Notes: generated from the letters alone by a model not told the origin. Shown: positions 1-6,529, counted from the first letter of the stretch. The stretch is 12,260 nt of DNA from Bifidobacteriaceae bacterium (GCA_031268115.1 JAIRXV010000099.1:1-12260), one strand, 5' to 3'. Numbers and translations are program-made.

Positions 1-1
1 C

Positions 2-529
2 CTCCAATTCCTGTACCTGGACGCCAACCAGATCAGCAGCCTCTCAGACGCCACCTTCCCTGCCAACCTCCAAGAACTGGGGCTGTTCTATAACCAGATC
101 AGCAGCCTCACCGGCGTCACCTTCCCTGCCAACCTCCAATTCCTGCACCTGGACGCTAACCAGATCAGCAGCCTCACCGGCGTCACCTTCCCTGCCAACC
201 TCAAAGAGCTGCACCTGAACGGCAACCAGATCAGCAGCCTCACAGACGCCACCTTCCCTACCAACCTCCAAAAGCTGCACCTGGACCACAACCAGATCAG
301 CAGCCTCACCGGCGCCACATTCCCTGCCAACCTCCTAGAACTGTGGCTGATCGGCAACCAGATCAGCAGCCTCACCGGCATCACCTTCCCTGCCAACCTC
401 CTAGAACTGTGGCTGACCGGCAACCAGATCAGCAGCCTCACCGGCGCCATCTTCCCCTCCAACCTCCAAGAGCTGGGCCTGCAGAACAACTCGATCACCA
501 GCCTCGCGGGAGCGGAATTCGGGGGACGG
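2..529 (+). repeat. Tandem 66-bp repeats encoding LRR units (8 copies)
   Basis: Eight direct repeats with an exact 66-base period and no indels. The segment AACCAGATCAGCAGCCTC recurs almost unchanged in copies 1-7, while copy 8 is diverged. Variation concentrates in the codons for the solvent-exposed positions just before the NQ (YLDA, GLFY, HLDA, HLNG, HLDH, WLIG, WLTG). Copies 6 and 7 share CTCCTAGAACTGTGGCTGA, the signature of a recent duplication. The array probably extends left of the window. Confidence 0.9.
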
Positions 530-586
530 ACCCACGTGGTTTGGGATGGCGAGGAGGGCTATCACGGGCCGGGGGTCGTGACCTGA
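2..586 (+). CDS. Leucine-rich-repeat protein, C-terminal part (5' end outside window)
   Basis: Frame 2 is open from the window edge to TGA at 584-586, giving 194 residues. It consists of eight 22-residue leucine-rich repeats of the form LQ-L-L--NQISSLTGATFPAN, starting at bases 2, 68, 134, 200, 266, 332, 398 and 464. The last is degenerate (NNSITSLAGAEFGG) and leads into a short acidic and aromatic cap ending VVT. The LxxLxLxxNxIxxL core is the bacterial internalin/SDS22-like LRR spacing; such repeats form curved solenoids that bind protein or glycan partners. No sorting signal (LPXTG), membrane anchor or cysteine cap is visible at the C-terminus, so any export signal must lie upstream. The repeats are almost identical in DNA, which suggests recent expansion. 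Function and ligand are unknown. The reading frame is certain; a surface role is inferred from the family. Confidence 0.85.
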   Translation, partial: LQFLYLDANQISSLSDATFPANLQELGLFYNQISSLTGVTFPANLQFLHLDANQISSLTGVTFPANLKELHLNGNQISSLTDATFPTNLQKLHLDHNQISSLTGATFPANLLELWLIGNQISSLTGITFPANLLELWLTGNQISSLTGAIFPSNLQELGLQNNSITSLAGAEFGGRTHVVWDGEEGYHGPGVVT

Positions 587-600
587 CGGTCTGAGTTCCC

Positions 601-640
601 GCGTGGCATTCGCGACCCGGCCGGACAGCACCAATTGAGC
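601..640. repeat. Dispersed 40-bp intergenic repeat, copy A
   Basis: GCGTGGCATTCGCG, then a variable trinucleotide, then CGGCCGGACAGCA followed by a looser CA-TGA tail. The same element recurs at 2497-2536 in the same orientation, also just after a stop codon (here 14 bases after the LRR TGA). About 33 of 40 positions match between the copies. The left 14 bases are identical and the CGGCCGGACAGCA core is identical. I see no clear stem-loop. Its function is unknown; it behaves like a small REP/PU-type intergenic repeat. Confidence 0.7.
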
Positions 641-808
641 GGCGGCGAAGGGAGCACAGGCGGTGTGGTTCGCGAGTGCGTGTACCGGGCGCTTGGGCGC
701 CGTCAACGCGCGCCGCACCGCGGATCGCGCCAGCCGCGCCACCCCGCCGCCCACCCAGGGCTACGCTCAACCCGTGCATATGGTCGCGCCATCAATCGGG
801 CGGCTGAC

Positions 809-1351
809 GTGACCGAAGCCGAGTTCCGTGATTTCTTCGAGTTCATGCATCCGCCGCTTGCGCGCTATGCCCGGCGTCACTTGGATCCGGACACCGCGAA
901 CGATGTCGCCGTGGACACCTTGCGTTCGGTGTGGACCAAGGGAATCGAGGCGCCGCGCGATGACGTGGAGCACCGGCAGTTACTGAGCCTGAGTTACCGG
1001 ATCTGCGACGGCCTGATCCGCAACGCCACGAGGGCGGAGGAACGCCGCCGCGCCTTGGTGGAGCGGGTGACGCAACGATCATCCCTCGACACTCAGGCCG
1101 CCCCCGATATCGCCGAAGGAATTGTGCAGGCCGCGGCCGCGGAGGAGCTGCTGAAACAGCTATCCGACGCGGACCGGGAGGTTGTGGCGTTGCTTCTCGA
1201 CGGGTACAAGGTTGCGGAGATGGCCGTCATCCTTGGGTGCGGCGCACCGGCGGTCACGATGCGTCTGCGCCGGGCCAAGAACCATCTGATCAGCGCTATT
1301 GCGCGGGATGCTAAGGAGGATGCGAATGCCGCGGACACACGACAGTCTTGA
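809..1351 (+). CDS. ECF-family RNA polymerase sigma factor
   Basis: A 180-residue sigma-70 family factor of the extracytoplasmic-function class. It binds core RNA polymerase and redirects it to stress or envelope promoters. Region 2 spans about residues 5-60 (FRDFFEFMHPPLARYARRHL, then DTANDVAVDTLRSVW). Region 4 spans about 117-165, with LSDADREVVALLLDGYKVAEMAVILG and the recognition helix VTMRLRRAKNHL. I chose GTG 809 because the frame upstream (open to TTG 635) is low-complexity Arg/Pro/His sequence with no sigma homology. ATG 845 is possible but would cut into region 2. The ribosome site is weak. A ten-codon frame starting at ATG 780 ends in a TGA (810-812) that overlaps the GTG, so translational coupling is conceivable. 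The 3' end overlaps the next gene, the usual arrangement of an ECF factor with its anti-sigma regulator. Confidence 0.88.
   Translation: MTEAEFRDFFEFMHPPLARYARRHLDPDTANDVAVDTLRSVWTKGIEAPRDDVEHRQLLSLSYRICDGLIRNATRAEERRRALVERVTQRSSLDTQAAPDIAEGIVQAAAAEELLKQLSDADREVVALLLDGYKVAEMAVILGCGAPAVTMRLRRAKNHLISAIARDAKEDANAADTRQS
1313..1319 (+). promoter_or_regulatory. Ribosome binding site fixing the anti-sigma start
   Basis: AAGGAGG lies inside the sigma gene, six bases before ATG 1326. It decides for ATG 1326 over the in-frame ATG at 1320, which it abuts, and over the earlier TTG 1299. The site is strong and internal, consistent with coupled expression of the two genes. Confidence 0.75.
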
Positions 1352-2489
1352 CGATGACGCCGCCCTCGGGCAGGAGGTTCTGGATCTCTTGGCCCAGGCG
1401 GGTCTGCACCAGCGGGACCTGTCCCTACCTCCGGACGAGGAGGAGCGCCTCGGGAAGGTCGCACAGGCCGCCCTCGACCAGATGGTCCGCCCCGCACCCC
1501 AAGACGCGGCGGGAACCGGGCCCACGCGGCGCGTTCGGACGCTGACCTCGGCACCGCCCAACCGCAACGCGCGTACGTCCCGCCCGCGCCGGCATCGTCT
1601 GGTGACCGCGGCCGTTTCCGGGTCCGCGACGGTGGCGGCCGGCGTTGTCATCGCGTTGCTCGCTTCCAGCGCACCCACCCCGGCGGTCGCGGTGACGCCG
1701 CCGATGGCGGTGTTCAGCGAGGCCCAACCCGGCGTCTTGCCGTTGGCGGGCGTGAACGCCGCCGATCGGTTGCGCGATCTGGCTGAGAGCGTGGCCTTGG
1801 CCTCGGACGATGGCGGAGGGGACGTGCAGTGGGTGCGTCTAGCTGGTTGGTGGCTGGGTGCTCAATCGTCCGAGGGCGCCGCCGGGGGCAGCCCCACGCT
1901 GGACCCGATCAGCGCCGACAAGTACTTCCTTCCCGACGGGACGGTCCGCCTGATTGAGCGCCGCGGCGAGCCGCTCGACCCACACAAAGGCCTGGTCGAT
2001 GCCGACGGCACGTGGGTCAAGATCCGCGACGAGGCCGTTCCCGGCCGCGACCAAGGTGCGCACTACGCCCAAACGCTGTCCACCGATCCGGCCACGCTGA
2101 CGGGCCAGTTGGTCACCGATCGGGCCGGCTGTCCCAACCTTGCGACGTGTGTGGCGAACCAGATCGCTGACCTGCACTATGCCTACGTCATCCCCGCGCG
2201 AGTGCGGGCCGCGATGTGGTTGGCGCTGGCCGAGACCCAGGGCATGTCCTTCTTGGGCCAAACCAACGACCGCCTAGGACGCCCCGCACTGGCGTTCGCG
2301 GCACCGGCCACCCAAGACCGCCAGCTGCTCCTCTATGCGGACCAGGAAACTGGGGCGCTGTTGGGCTCCGAGGTCATCCTCGTTCGGGACAGCCAGGAGT
2401 TGGGCATCGAAGCGCCCGCCGTCATGGAGTTCACCGCCCTCATGGGAGGTGGCGCCGTGAAGCCGGGCGGCGCGGCGACAGTGGATTAG
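1326..2489 (+). CDS. CU044_5270-family membrane protein, probable anti-sigma partner
   Basis: A 387-residue protein. Residues 1-90 form a charged, probably cytoplasmic region (LDDDAALGQEVLDLLAQ, DEEERLGKVAQAALDQM, then a basic stretch RPRRHR). One membrane segment lies at about 92-113 (LVTAAVSGSATVAAGVVIALLA). The rest is extracytoplasmic and contains CPNLATC and the family-typical block PARVRAAMWLALAETQGMSF, then DRLGRPALAFA and a YADQETGALLGSEVILVRD segment. This pattern matches the actinobacterial CU044_5270 family, commonly encoded directly after ECF sigma factors. It overlaps the sigma gene by 26 bases. The N-terminus lacks the His-Cys-Cys zinc motif of ZAS anti-sigma domains, so sigma binding would use another fold. 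The anti-sigma role is inferred from gene order and topology. Confidence 0.8.
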   Translation: MPRTHDSLDDDAALGQEVLDLLAQAGLHQRDLSLPPDEEERLGKVAQAALDQMVRPAPQDAAGTGPTRRVRTLTSAPPNRNARTSRPRRHRLVTAAVSGSATVAAGVVIALLASSAPTPAVAVTPPMAVFSEAQPGVLPLAGVNAADRLRDLAESVALASDDGGGDVQWVRLAGWWLGAQSSEGAAGGSPTLDPISADKYFLPDGTVRLIERRGEPLDPHKGLVDADGTWVKIRDEAVPGRDQGAHYAQTLSTDPATLTGQLVTDRAGCPNLATCVANQIADLHYAYVIPARVRAAMWLALAETQGMSFLGQTNDRLGRPALAFAAPATQDRQLLLYADQETGALLGSEVILVRDSQELGIEAPAVMEFTALMGGGAVKPGGAATVD

Positions 2490-2496
2490 GACCGGC

Positions 2497-2536
2497 GCGT
2501 GGCATTCGCGGCGCGGCCGGACAGCATCCAGTGACG
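2497..2536. repeat. Dispersed 40-bp intergenic repeat, copy B
   Basis: Second copy of the element at 601-640, in the same orientation, beginning 8 bases after the anti-sigma stop codon. GCGTGGCATTCGCG and CGGCCGGACAGCA are identical in both copies. Differences are confined to the trinucleotide between them and to the tail. Confidence 0.7.
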
Positions 2537-2547
2537 GGCAAGCCGGT

Positions 2548-2619
2548 TCTCGCGAAAGGCACTGGACGGCCCAGCACACGAACGCTGCCACGCCGGCGGC
2601 CCGGCAATCTCGCGAAAGG
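2548..2619 (+). repeat. Pair of 12-bp direct repeats upstream of the first secreted-protein gene
   Basis: TCTCGCGAAAGG occurs at 2548-2559 and again at 2608-2619, 60 bases apart. The second copy ends 13 bases before ATG 2633, and its AAAGG (followed by A) is the nearest Shine-Dalgarno-like sequence. They could be a regulator binding pair, or a duplicated ribosome-site region. No promoter hexamers are evident between them. Confidence 0.4.
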
Positions 2620-2632
2620 AATGAGCTAGGCG

Positions 2633-3520
2633 ATGACGAGGATCAGGATGGCAATAGCCGGGGTGGTGTTCCTGGGCATGGGGCTCGGCGCGACCGCCCC
2701 GCTGGCCGCCGCGGCCGACGCGGCGCCGGTCGCGGCAAAACCCGCCTCTGTCGCAGTGATCTCCAGGACAGTCAACGCCACCTGGAACACCGGGCGCTAC
2801 ATGCCGAGCAGTTTCAAATACTCGCTGCGGCTGCCCACCTTGGCGGGTACATCCGCCAAGGTGAAGGCGGCTTTCGACGCGAGGATCGACGCCTTGGTGA
2901 AGGCCGAGTTGACGTACTACTCGAAGAGCGCATGGACGGTACAAGACCTCGAAGCCTACGTGAAGGAACAGTTCACGATGTGGGGATTCTCCCGCGATGA
3001 GGCCATGAGCATGTGCGGTCAATTCCAGAACCTGAAGGGCAAGCTCTCCGCGGCCGTGTATGAAGACAGATACGCATCGGTGGTCCTCACGTTCTCAGGG
3101 CAAAACTGGGTTTGCGGCGGGCTAGGCGGTCTATGGGTCGCATACCAGACGGACCGGTCCGTAACCATCGACGCCAAGACGGGAAAGTTCGCCAAGCTCA
3201 CAGATTTCACGTCCAACAAAGGCGGCAAAGTCAGCGCTTCGGTGAAAACGTGGTACAAGGGGACCGTCCCCGAGAAGATATCTCCTTACTACTTCCGATT
3301 GCCTACCGTCACCGAACGGATGACCGTCTGCGACCGCCCCGGCAACGTCATCACCGTGGATCACAAGGAATGCATCGGGGAAGGACCGCCGAATGGCCAC
3401 AAGAAACCGGTTCTGGTGGCGTGGCAAGTACGTCCCGAAGGGCTCCGGTTGACATTCCCCGGCGGCGCGCGCACGGAGCACGCCCTGCTCGATTGGGACA
3501 CGATACCCCGCTTGAAATAG
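2633..3520 (+). CDS. Secreted four-cysteine protein with DUF3298/RsiV-like C-terminus (copy 1)
   Basis: A 295-residue exported protein. Residues 1-28 form a Sec signal peptide (basic MTRIR, hydrophobic core, Ala-rich cleavage region). The mature part has SFKYSLRLPTLAG at about 60-72, then a helical region. A beta-rich half follows with YASVVLTFSG, RSVTIDAKTGKFAKLTDFTS and the end GLRLTFPGGARTEHALLDWD with terminal IPRLK. The 'TGKFAKLTDF' and 'GLRLTF...' elements resemble the DUF4163/DUF3298 pair of RsiV and MPT64-type proteins; this match is by eye. Four cysteines (128, 161, 233, 247) are all conserved in the paralogue at 4757-5683 and probably form two disulfides. It lies 143 bases after the anti-sigma gene. 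ATG 2633 is used; ATG 2648, preceded by GACGAGG, is an alternative that leaves a shorter signal peptide. No enzymatic motif is seen. It may bind a ligand at the cell surface. Confidence 0.75.
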   Translation: MTRIRMAIAGVVFLGMGLGATAPLAAAADAAPVAAKPASVAVISRTVNATWNTGRYMPSSFKYSLRLPTLAGTSAKVKAAFDARIDALVKAELTYYSKSAWTVQDLEAYVKEQFTMWGFSRDEAMSMCGQFQNLKGKLSAAVYEDRYASVVLTFSGQNWVCGGLGGLWVAYQTDRSVTIDAKTGKFAKLTDFTSNKGGKVSASVKTWYKGTVPEKISPYYFRLPTVTERMTVCDRPGNVITVDHKECIGEGPPNGHKKPVLVAWQVRPEGLRLTFPGGARTEHALLDWDTIPRLK

Positions 3521-3625
3521 CGGCGACTCAGGCCAAGCCACAGCGAAAGATCCGATTCGAGCCTTCGGAGTGGGAATCATCGATTCGCGTGTGATCCCCA
3601 TAGTCCATAACCTTGCGACCATTAT

Positions 3626-3633
3626 GAGAGGAG
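3626..3633 (+). promoter_or_regulatory. Ribosome binding site for the lipoprotein gene
   Basis: GAGAGGAG lies eight bases upstream of GTG 3642 and supports that start. The in-frame ATG at 3624 overlaps the site and would add six residues, so it is disfavoured. Confidence 0.65.
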
Positions 3634-3641
3634 CGCATACC

Positions 3642-4625
3642 GTGACTACGACCCCTGCACCCTTTGTGCGCCGCTCCATCTGGGCGACCGCACTGGCAAT
3701 CGCTGTCATAGCCGCTGGCGGATGCGCTGCCCGCGATGACGGCCGCACGCCCACCGGACCCACGCCTACCACCGCTGCGCCGTCCAGTGCCGCGCCCTCC
3801 CCCGCCGTTCCCAGCGGCGAACCCACTGGGGAAGCCGTATCCCCTGACCCCAGTGCCACTCCCGCGGCCGAGGGGTTCGGTGCCGCCCAGCGTGCCACGG
3901 CCGAAGCGTTCTACACGTGCCTGATTGATGCCGGCCTGCCCGCCACGTTCGACGACCGCCGGGTGTATACCGGCCCCGAAGACATCCAGGCGGATGTCTG
4001 GTTCGATAAGAAGAACCACGATGTCATCGTGTTTATGCCCGGGCAGGGTGGATCCTGGGCCGGCAAGTCCGGCGAATTCAGCGCGGCCGATGACGCGTTC
4101 TATGCCGAGCACAGGAACGACGATTACGTGCTGCTCATCGATGGGGTTGACCACGCCGCCACGCTAGAATCCTGCCACAAGGAATCGGGATATACGGTTC
4201 CGGGACGAGCGACCACGGACTCCGAGGAATTGACCGAGAAGCAGGAAATCATAGACGCGACCAATCCGTGGATCGCTTGCGCGCGCGAGAACGGTATGCC
4301 GAATTTAGAGTACCTCACGGCGGTCGCCGACGAATGGGCAACCTATCCCAAGGCCGTCATTCCGCTGTCAACCACGGCCGAGGAGCTGCGTGCCCTGCTG
4401 GAGGCCTGCCCCAACTTTGACGAGGACATGACCGAGCGTTCCATGCAACCCGGTTTCAACTGGGAAAGCGATCACGTCCGAAGTCCGACCATATGGATCG
4501 ATGACGCGGTGGATCCAACCGACCCTCACTACCTCGAATTGTACGAGGTTCTATGGGAGAAGGATCGCGATTTCTGGCAGACGGCGGCTCCCGCCGAAGG
4601 GACCGCTGAAAGCGAAGAAGAATAA
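3642..4625 (+). CDS. Lipoprotein with paired CxxxxG-P cysteine motifs, unknown function
   Basis: A 327-residue predicted lipoprotein. Basic residues (VRR) precede a hydrophobic stretch and the lipobox AAGGC, so Cys28 would be lipidated. Residues 29-78 form a Pro/Thr/Ala/Ser-rich linker typical of actinobacterial surface lipoproteins. The globular part (about 79-310) holds two motifs of the form C-x(4)-G-x-P: TCLIDAGLPATF at Cys93 and ACARENGMPNLEY at Cys213. Further cysteines at 178 and 256 suggest pairs 93/178 and 213/256, possibly a duplicated domain. The C-terminus is acidic (AESEEE). Similar 'CM-x-x-GVP' motifs occur in many uncharacterised actinobacterial lipoproteins. It sits between two paralogous secreted proteins on the same strand, with gaps of about 120-130 bases, so a joint role is plausible. 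I do not recognise a named family. Confidence 0.75.
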   Translation: MTTTPAPFVRRSIWATALAIAVIAAGGCAARDDGRTPTGPTPTTAAPSSAAPSPAVPSGEPTGEAVSPDPSATPAAEGFGAAQRATAEAFYTCLIDAGLPATFDDRRVYTGPEDIQADVWFDKKNHDVIVFMPGQGGSWAGKSGEFSAADDAFYAEHRNDDYVLLIDGVDHAATLESCHKESGYTVPGRATTDSEELTEKQEIIDATNPWIACARENGMPNLEYLTAVADEWATYPKAVIPLSTTAEELRALLEACPNFDEDMTERSMQPGFNWESDHVRSPTIWIDDAVDPTDPHYLELYEVLWEKDRDFWQTAAPAEGTAESEEE

Positions 4626-4756
4626 GCGGACCGTAGCTAACGCAAAACCGCTTGCACCACCCATTGTCACGTGGGCCCCGCGCGGGCTGCGTGCCGAACA
4701 ATTCTCACGAAAACCACAACAAGAAGGGCCTAGAGCCAGAAGGGAAAAGTGTAGCC

Positions 4757-5683
4757 ATGATGAAGAGGAATTGGATTGCGCTCGGCGCGGCGGCCGCGCT
4801 GGGGTTGGGCCTCAGCGTCGCGGCCGGACCCGCCGGAGCGGTAACGGCGGGCGCGACGAACGATGATAGCCCGGTATCGGCCAAATATGTGCCCCTGTCG
4901 GTGTCTTCCAGGACCATCAAAGGCACCCACAAGACCGGGCGCTACGTCCCAGAGTCTTTCGCGTATTCCTTCAAAGTACCGACACTGAAGGGCACCACCG
5001 CGAAAGTGAAGAAGGCCTTCGATAAGAAGATAGATTCCTTGATCGCACCCGAACTGAAATCCTACTCCAAGGGTGCGGCCACACGAAAGATGTACAAAGC
5101 GTTCCTCGCCGAGTTGCCCGCATATGGCAGCGAACAGGGCGTGACGCGGACCGCCGCCGAATACAAGAAGATGTGCGCCAAGAACTTCAAGCCGCTCAAA
5201 CAGTGGACCAACTCGGCCGTGTACCGCCAGCGGTACGTGTCGGTGGTCATCACATTCTCTGGGACCAACGCAGCTTGCATCATGGGCCTTGGCGGAATGT
5301 GGGACGAATACCGCACCACCCGATCAGTCACTATGGATACCGTGACCGGCGAGTTTATGGACATTACCGATTTCACTTCTAACGCGGGCGGCAAAGTCAC
5401 GGCCGCCGTGGACAGTTGGTTCACCACGCTTCCCAAGAAGGACCTTGAGTATTTTTGGAAGAATCCACCGGTACTGCCTAAGGTCTTGAAGAATTGTGAC
5501 CGCGCCGGAAACGTCTACTCCATTTCCCTTCCCACCAAGGGGTTGTGCTACCCCGCGGCCTATTCCAAGAGCGGGCTCGTGGCGTGGCAAGTAAGAGACA
5601 AGGGCCTACGCCTGACCTTCCCGTCTGGCGCCGGCGTCCGTCAAGCCATGATCCCCTGGAGCAAGATCCCCCGCCTGCGGTAG
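4757..5683 (+). CDS. Secreted four-cysteine protein with DUF3298/RsiV-like C-terminus (copy 2)
   Basis: A 308-residue paralogue of the product of 2633-3520. A signal peptide lies at about 1-28 (MMKRNW, then an Ala/Gly/Leu core). Shared blocks are SRT, TGRY-P-SF-YS---PTL-GT-AKVK-AFD, YSK, SAVY--RY-SVV-TFSG, GLGG-W--Y-T-RSVT-D--TG-F---TDFTSN-GGKV, CDR-GNV, and a C-terminal block LVAWQVR--GLRLTFP-GA ending W--IPRL. Cysteines 140, 174, 247 and 264 match the four in copy 1. Copy 2 is richer in lysine and has a longer central region (about 100-150). ATG 4757 is chosen because AGAAGGGA lies 11 bases upstream; ATG 4760 is equally possible, and the frame upstream to TTG 4652 carries no signal. The gene ends 32 bases before a strong hairpin. 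The DUF3298-like assignment is by eye. Function is unknown. Confidence 0.77.
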   Translation: MMKRNWIALGAAAALGLGLSVAAGPAGAVTAGATNDDSPVSAKYVPLSVSSRTIKGTHKTGRYVPESFAYSFKVPTLKGTTAKVKKAFDKKIDSLIAPELKSYSKGAATRKMYKAFLAELPAYGSEQGVTRTAAEYKKMCAKNFKPLKQWTNSAVYRQRYVSVVITFSGTNAACIMGLGGMWDEYRTTRSVTMDTVTGEFMDITDFTSNAGGKVTAAVDSWFTTLPKKDLEYFWKNPPVLPKVLKNCDRAGNVYSISLPTKGLCYPAAYSKSGLVAWQVRDKGLRLTFPSGAGVRQAMIPWSKIPRLR

Positions 5684-5715
5684 CGGACCGCCTATCGCGC
5701 GGGCGCCGAGGAAGG

Positions 5716-5762
5716 AATCGGTGCGGTCCCCCTCATCTGAGACAAGGGGGACCGCACCGATT
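5716..5762. terminator. Strong 18-bp hairpin, probable bidirectional terminator
   Basis: AATCGGTGCGGTCCCCCT at 5716-5733 and its exact reverse complement at 5745-5762 flank an 11-base loop. The stem is perfect and GC-rich, with A/T pairs at the base (AAT...ATT). It sits between the convergent ends of the + strand secreted-protein gene and the - strand rloB gene. No long U-tract follows on either side, as is common for actinobacterial terminators. The high symmetry also fits a relic of a small inverted-repeat element. Confidence 0.75.
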
Positions 5763-5809
5763 GGCATGAGGGACGCACCGCCGATAACGCAGACTCTGGC
5801 CGCGGACTA

Positions 5810-5887
5810 CTCGCAGATGCCAGCGTCCTTGTATTCCTCGGCGTTGTCGATGGTGGCTGCCCCAATCCAACATCGGGCAGCGTCTGA
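5810..5887 (-). other. In-frame 26-codon extension after the rloB stop
   Basis: After the rloB TGA (5888-5890) the same - strand frame stays open for 26 codons to TAG (5807-5809) and ends TIDNAEEYKDAGICE. The composition looks protein-like (acidic, balanced, two cysteines). It may be the 3' remnant of an older gene into which the defence operon was inserted, a C-terminus exposed by stop readthrough, or chance in GC-rich DNA. There is no start codon or ribosome site for independent translation. Confidence 0.3.
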
Positions 5888-6526
5888 TCATCCGTCAGAC
5901 CCCGGGGCCGGCGTCTTGTCGGCGCCTACAGCCCTGATGAACAGGTACATGCCCGACGACGGGTTGTTCTCTGGGAAGACAGTGCCGTTGCCTTCGTGGC
6001 GTCTGTCGAGGGCTTCTGCGCGCCGGACGGCATCTCCTATCCTCGACATGTAACTGGCGGCGCTGACGCGCTTGCCCTCCCGTCTATCCAGACTCCTACT
6101 CTTTCGTTCGGCTTGGTCCGTGTTGAGGAAAGCCGAGCATTCCTTGTAGTGCAGGATGAGCCATAGCTCGAAGCATGGGTTTGACACCGCCACTTGGACT
6201 CCGGCTCCCCGGGCGCGGGCCAAAGCCTCCGCAAGGCCAGGATGGTGTCGCGGCCACTCCACGTCGAAGACGCACCAACACTCGTCAATCTCAGGGTCTT
6301 TGAGCTTCTTTACGGCCAAGTCAACAAGGGTGAGCGGGACACCGTGCTTGGTGGAGATCTCAATGGTGAGCGCCGTGTTGCCCGCCACCTGGGGAAGCCG
6401 CTGAAGGCCCCGGATGTAGTCAGGCTCGGAACCCTCACCTTCGCAGAAAACAACTAGCGTCCGCAGTTCGGGGCTATGCCCGATTCGCCGCCGCAGGTCC
6501 TTCGCACGGGTTCGTTTGGCAGACAT
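5888..6526 (-). CDS. rloB: RloB-family protein (AbiLii-like defence component)
   Basis: A 212-residue protein, close to the usual RloB length. The N-terminus has a basic start (KRTRAKDLRRR), then RTLVVFCEGEGSEPDYIRGL (about 22-41), the family's CEG-x-(T/S)EP-Y motif. Next are CWCVFDVE (84-90), which aligns with the acidic D-x-D position of the Toprim-like fold, and SNPCFELWLILHY (115-127), the most diagnostic RloB block. NNPSSGMYLFI follows near the C-terminus. RloB proteins are encoded with an AAA15-type ATPase, as here, in 'restriction-linked' loci and in the lactococcal AbiL phage-abortive-infection pair. They are thought to act as Toprim-like nuclease effectors, but the exact reaction is not settled. 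The ATG follows the ATPase stop by three bases, with only a weak TTAGG-type ribosome site inside the ATPase 3' end, so translation is probably coupled. Confidence 0.85.
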   Translation of the reverse strand: MSAKRTRAKDLRRRIGHSPELRTLVVFCEGEGSEPDYIRGLQRLPQVAGNTALTIEISTKHGVPLTLVDLAVKKLKDPEIDECWCVFDVEWPRHHPGLAEALARARGAGVQVAVSNPCFELWLILHYKECSAFLNTDQAERKSRSLDRREGKRVSAASYMSRIGDAVRRAEALDRRHEGNGTVFPENNPSSGMYLFIRAVGADKTPAPGSDG

Positions 6527-6529
6527 GAC

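Noticed and set aside
2..529. CRISPR array
   Set aside because: The repeat is continuous, 66 bases, in frame and codes for LRRs; there are no unique spacers.
44..754. Several long - strand frames across the LRR region with repeated LEVGREG or WRLEGKV peptides
   Set aside because: They are antisense shadows of the 66-bp repeats; the + strand frame 2 gives canonical LRRs.
635..808. N-terminal extension of the sigma factor from TTG 635
   Set aside because: The sequence is Arg/Pro/His-rich with no sigma-like content, and it overlaps the dispersed repeat.
4670..4690. CCCGCGCGGG palindrome in the leader of the second secreted-protein gene
   Set aside because: Short, pure G/C palindrome expected by chance in this composition, with no associated signals.
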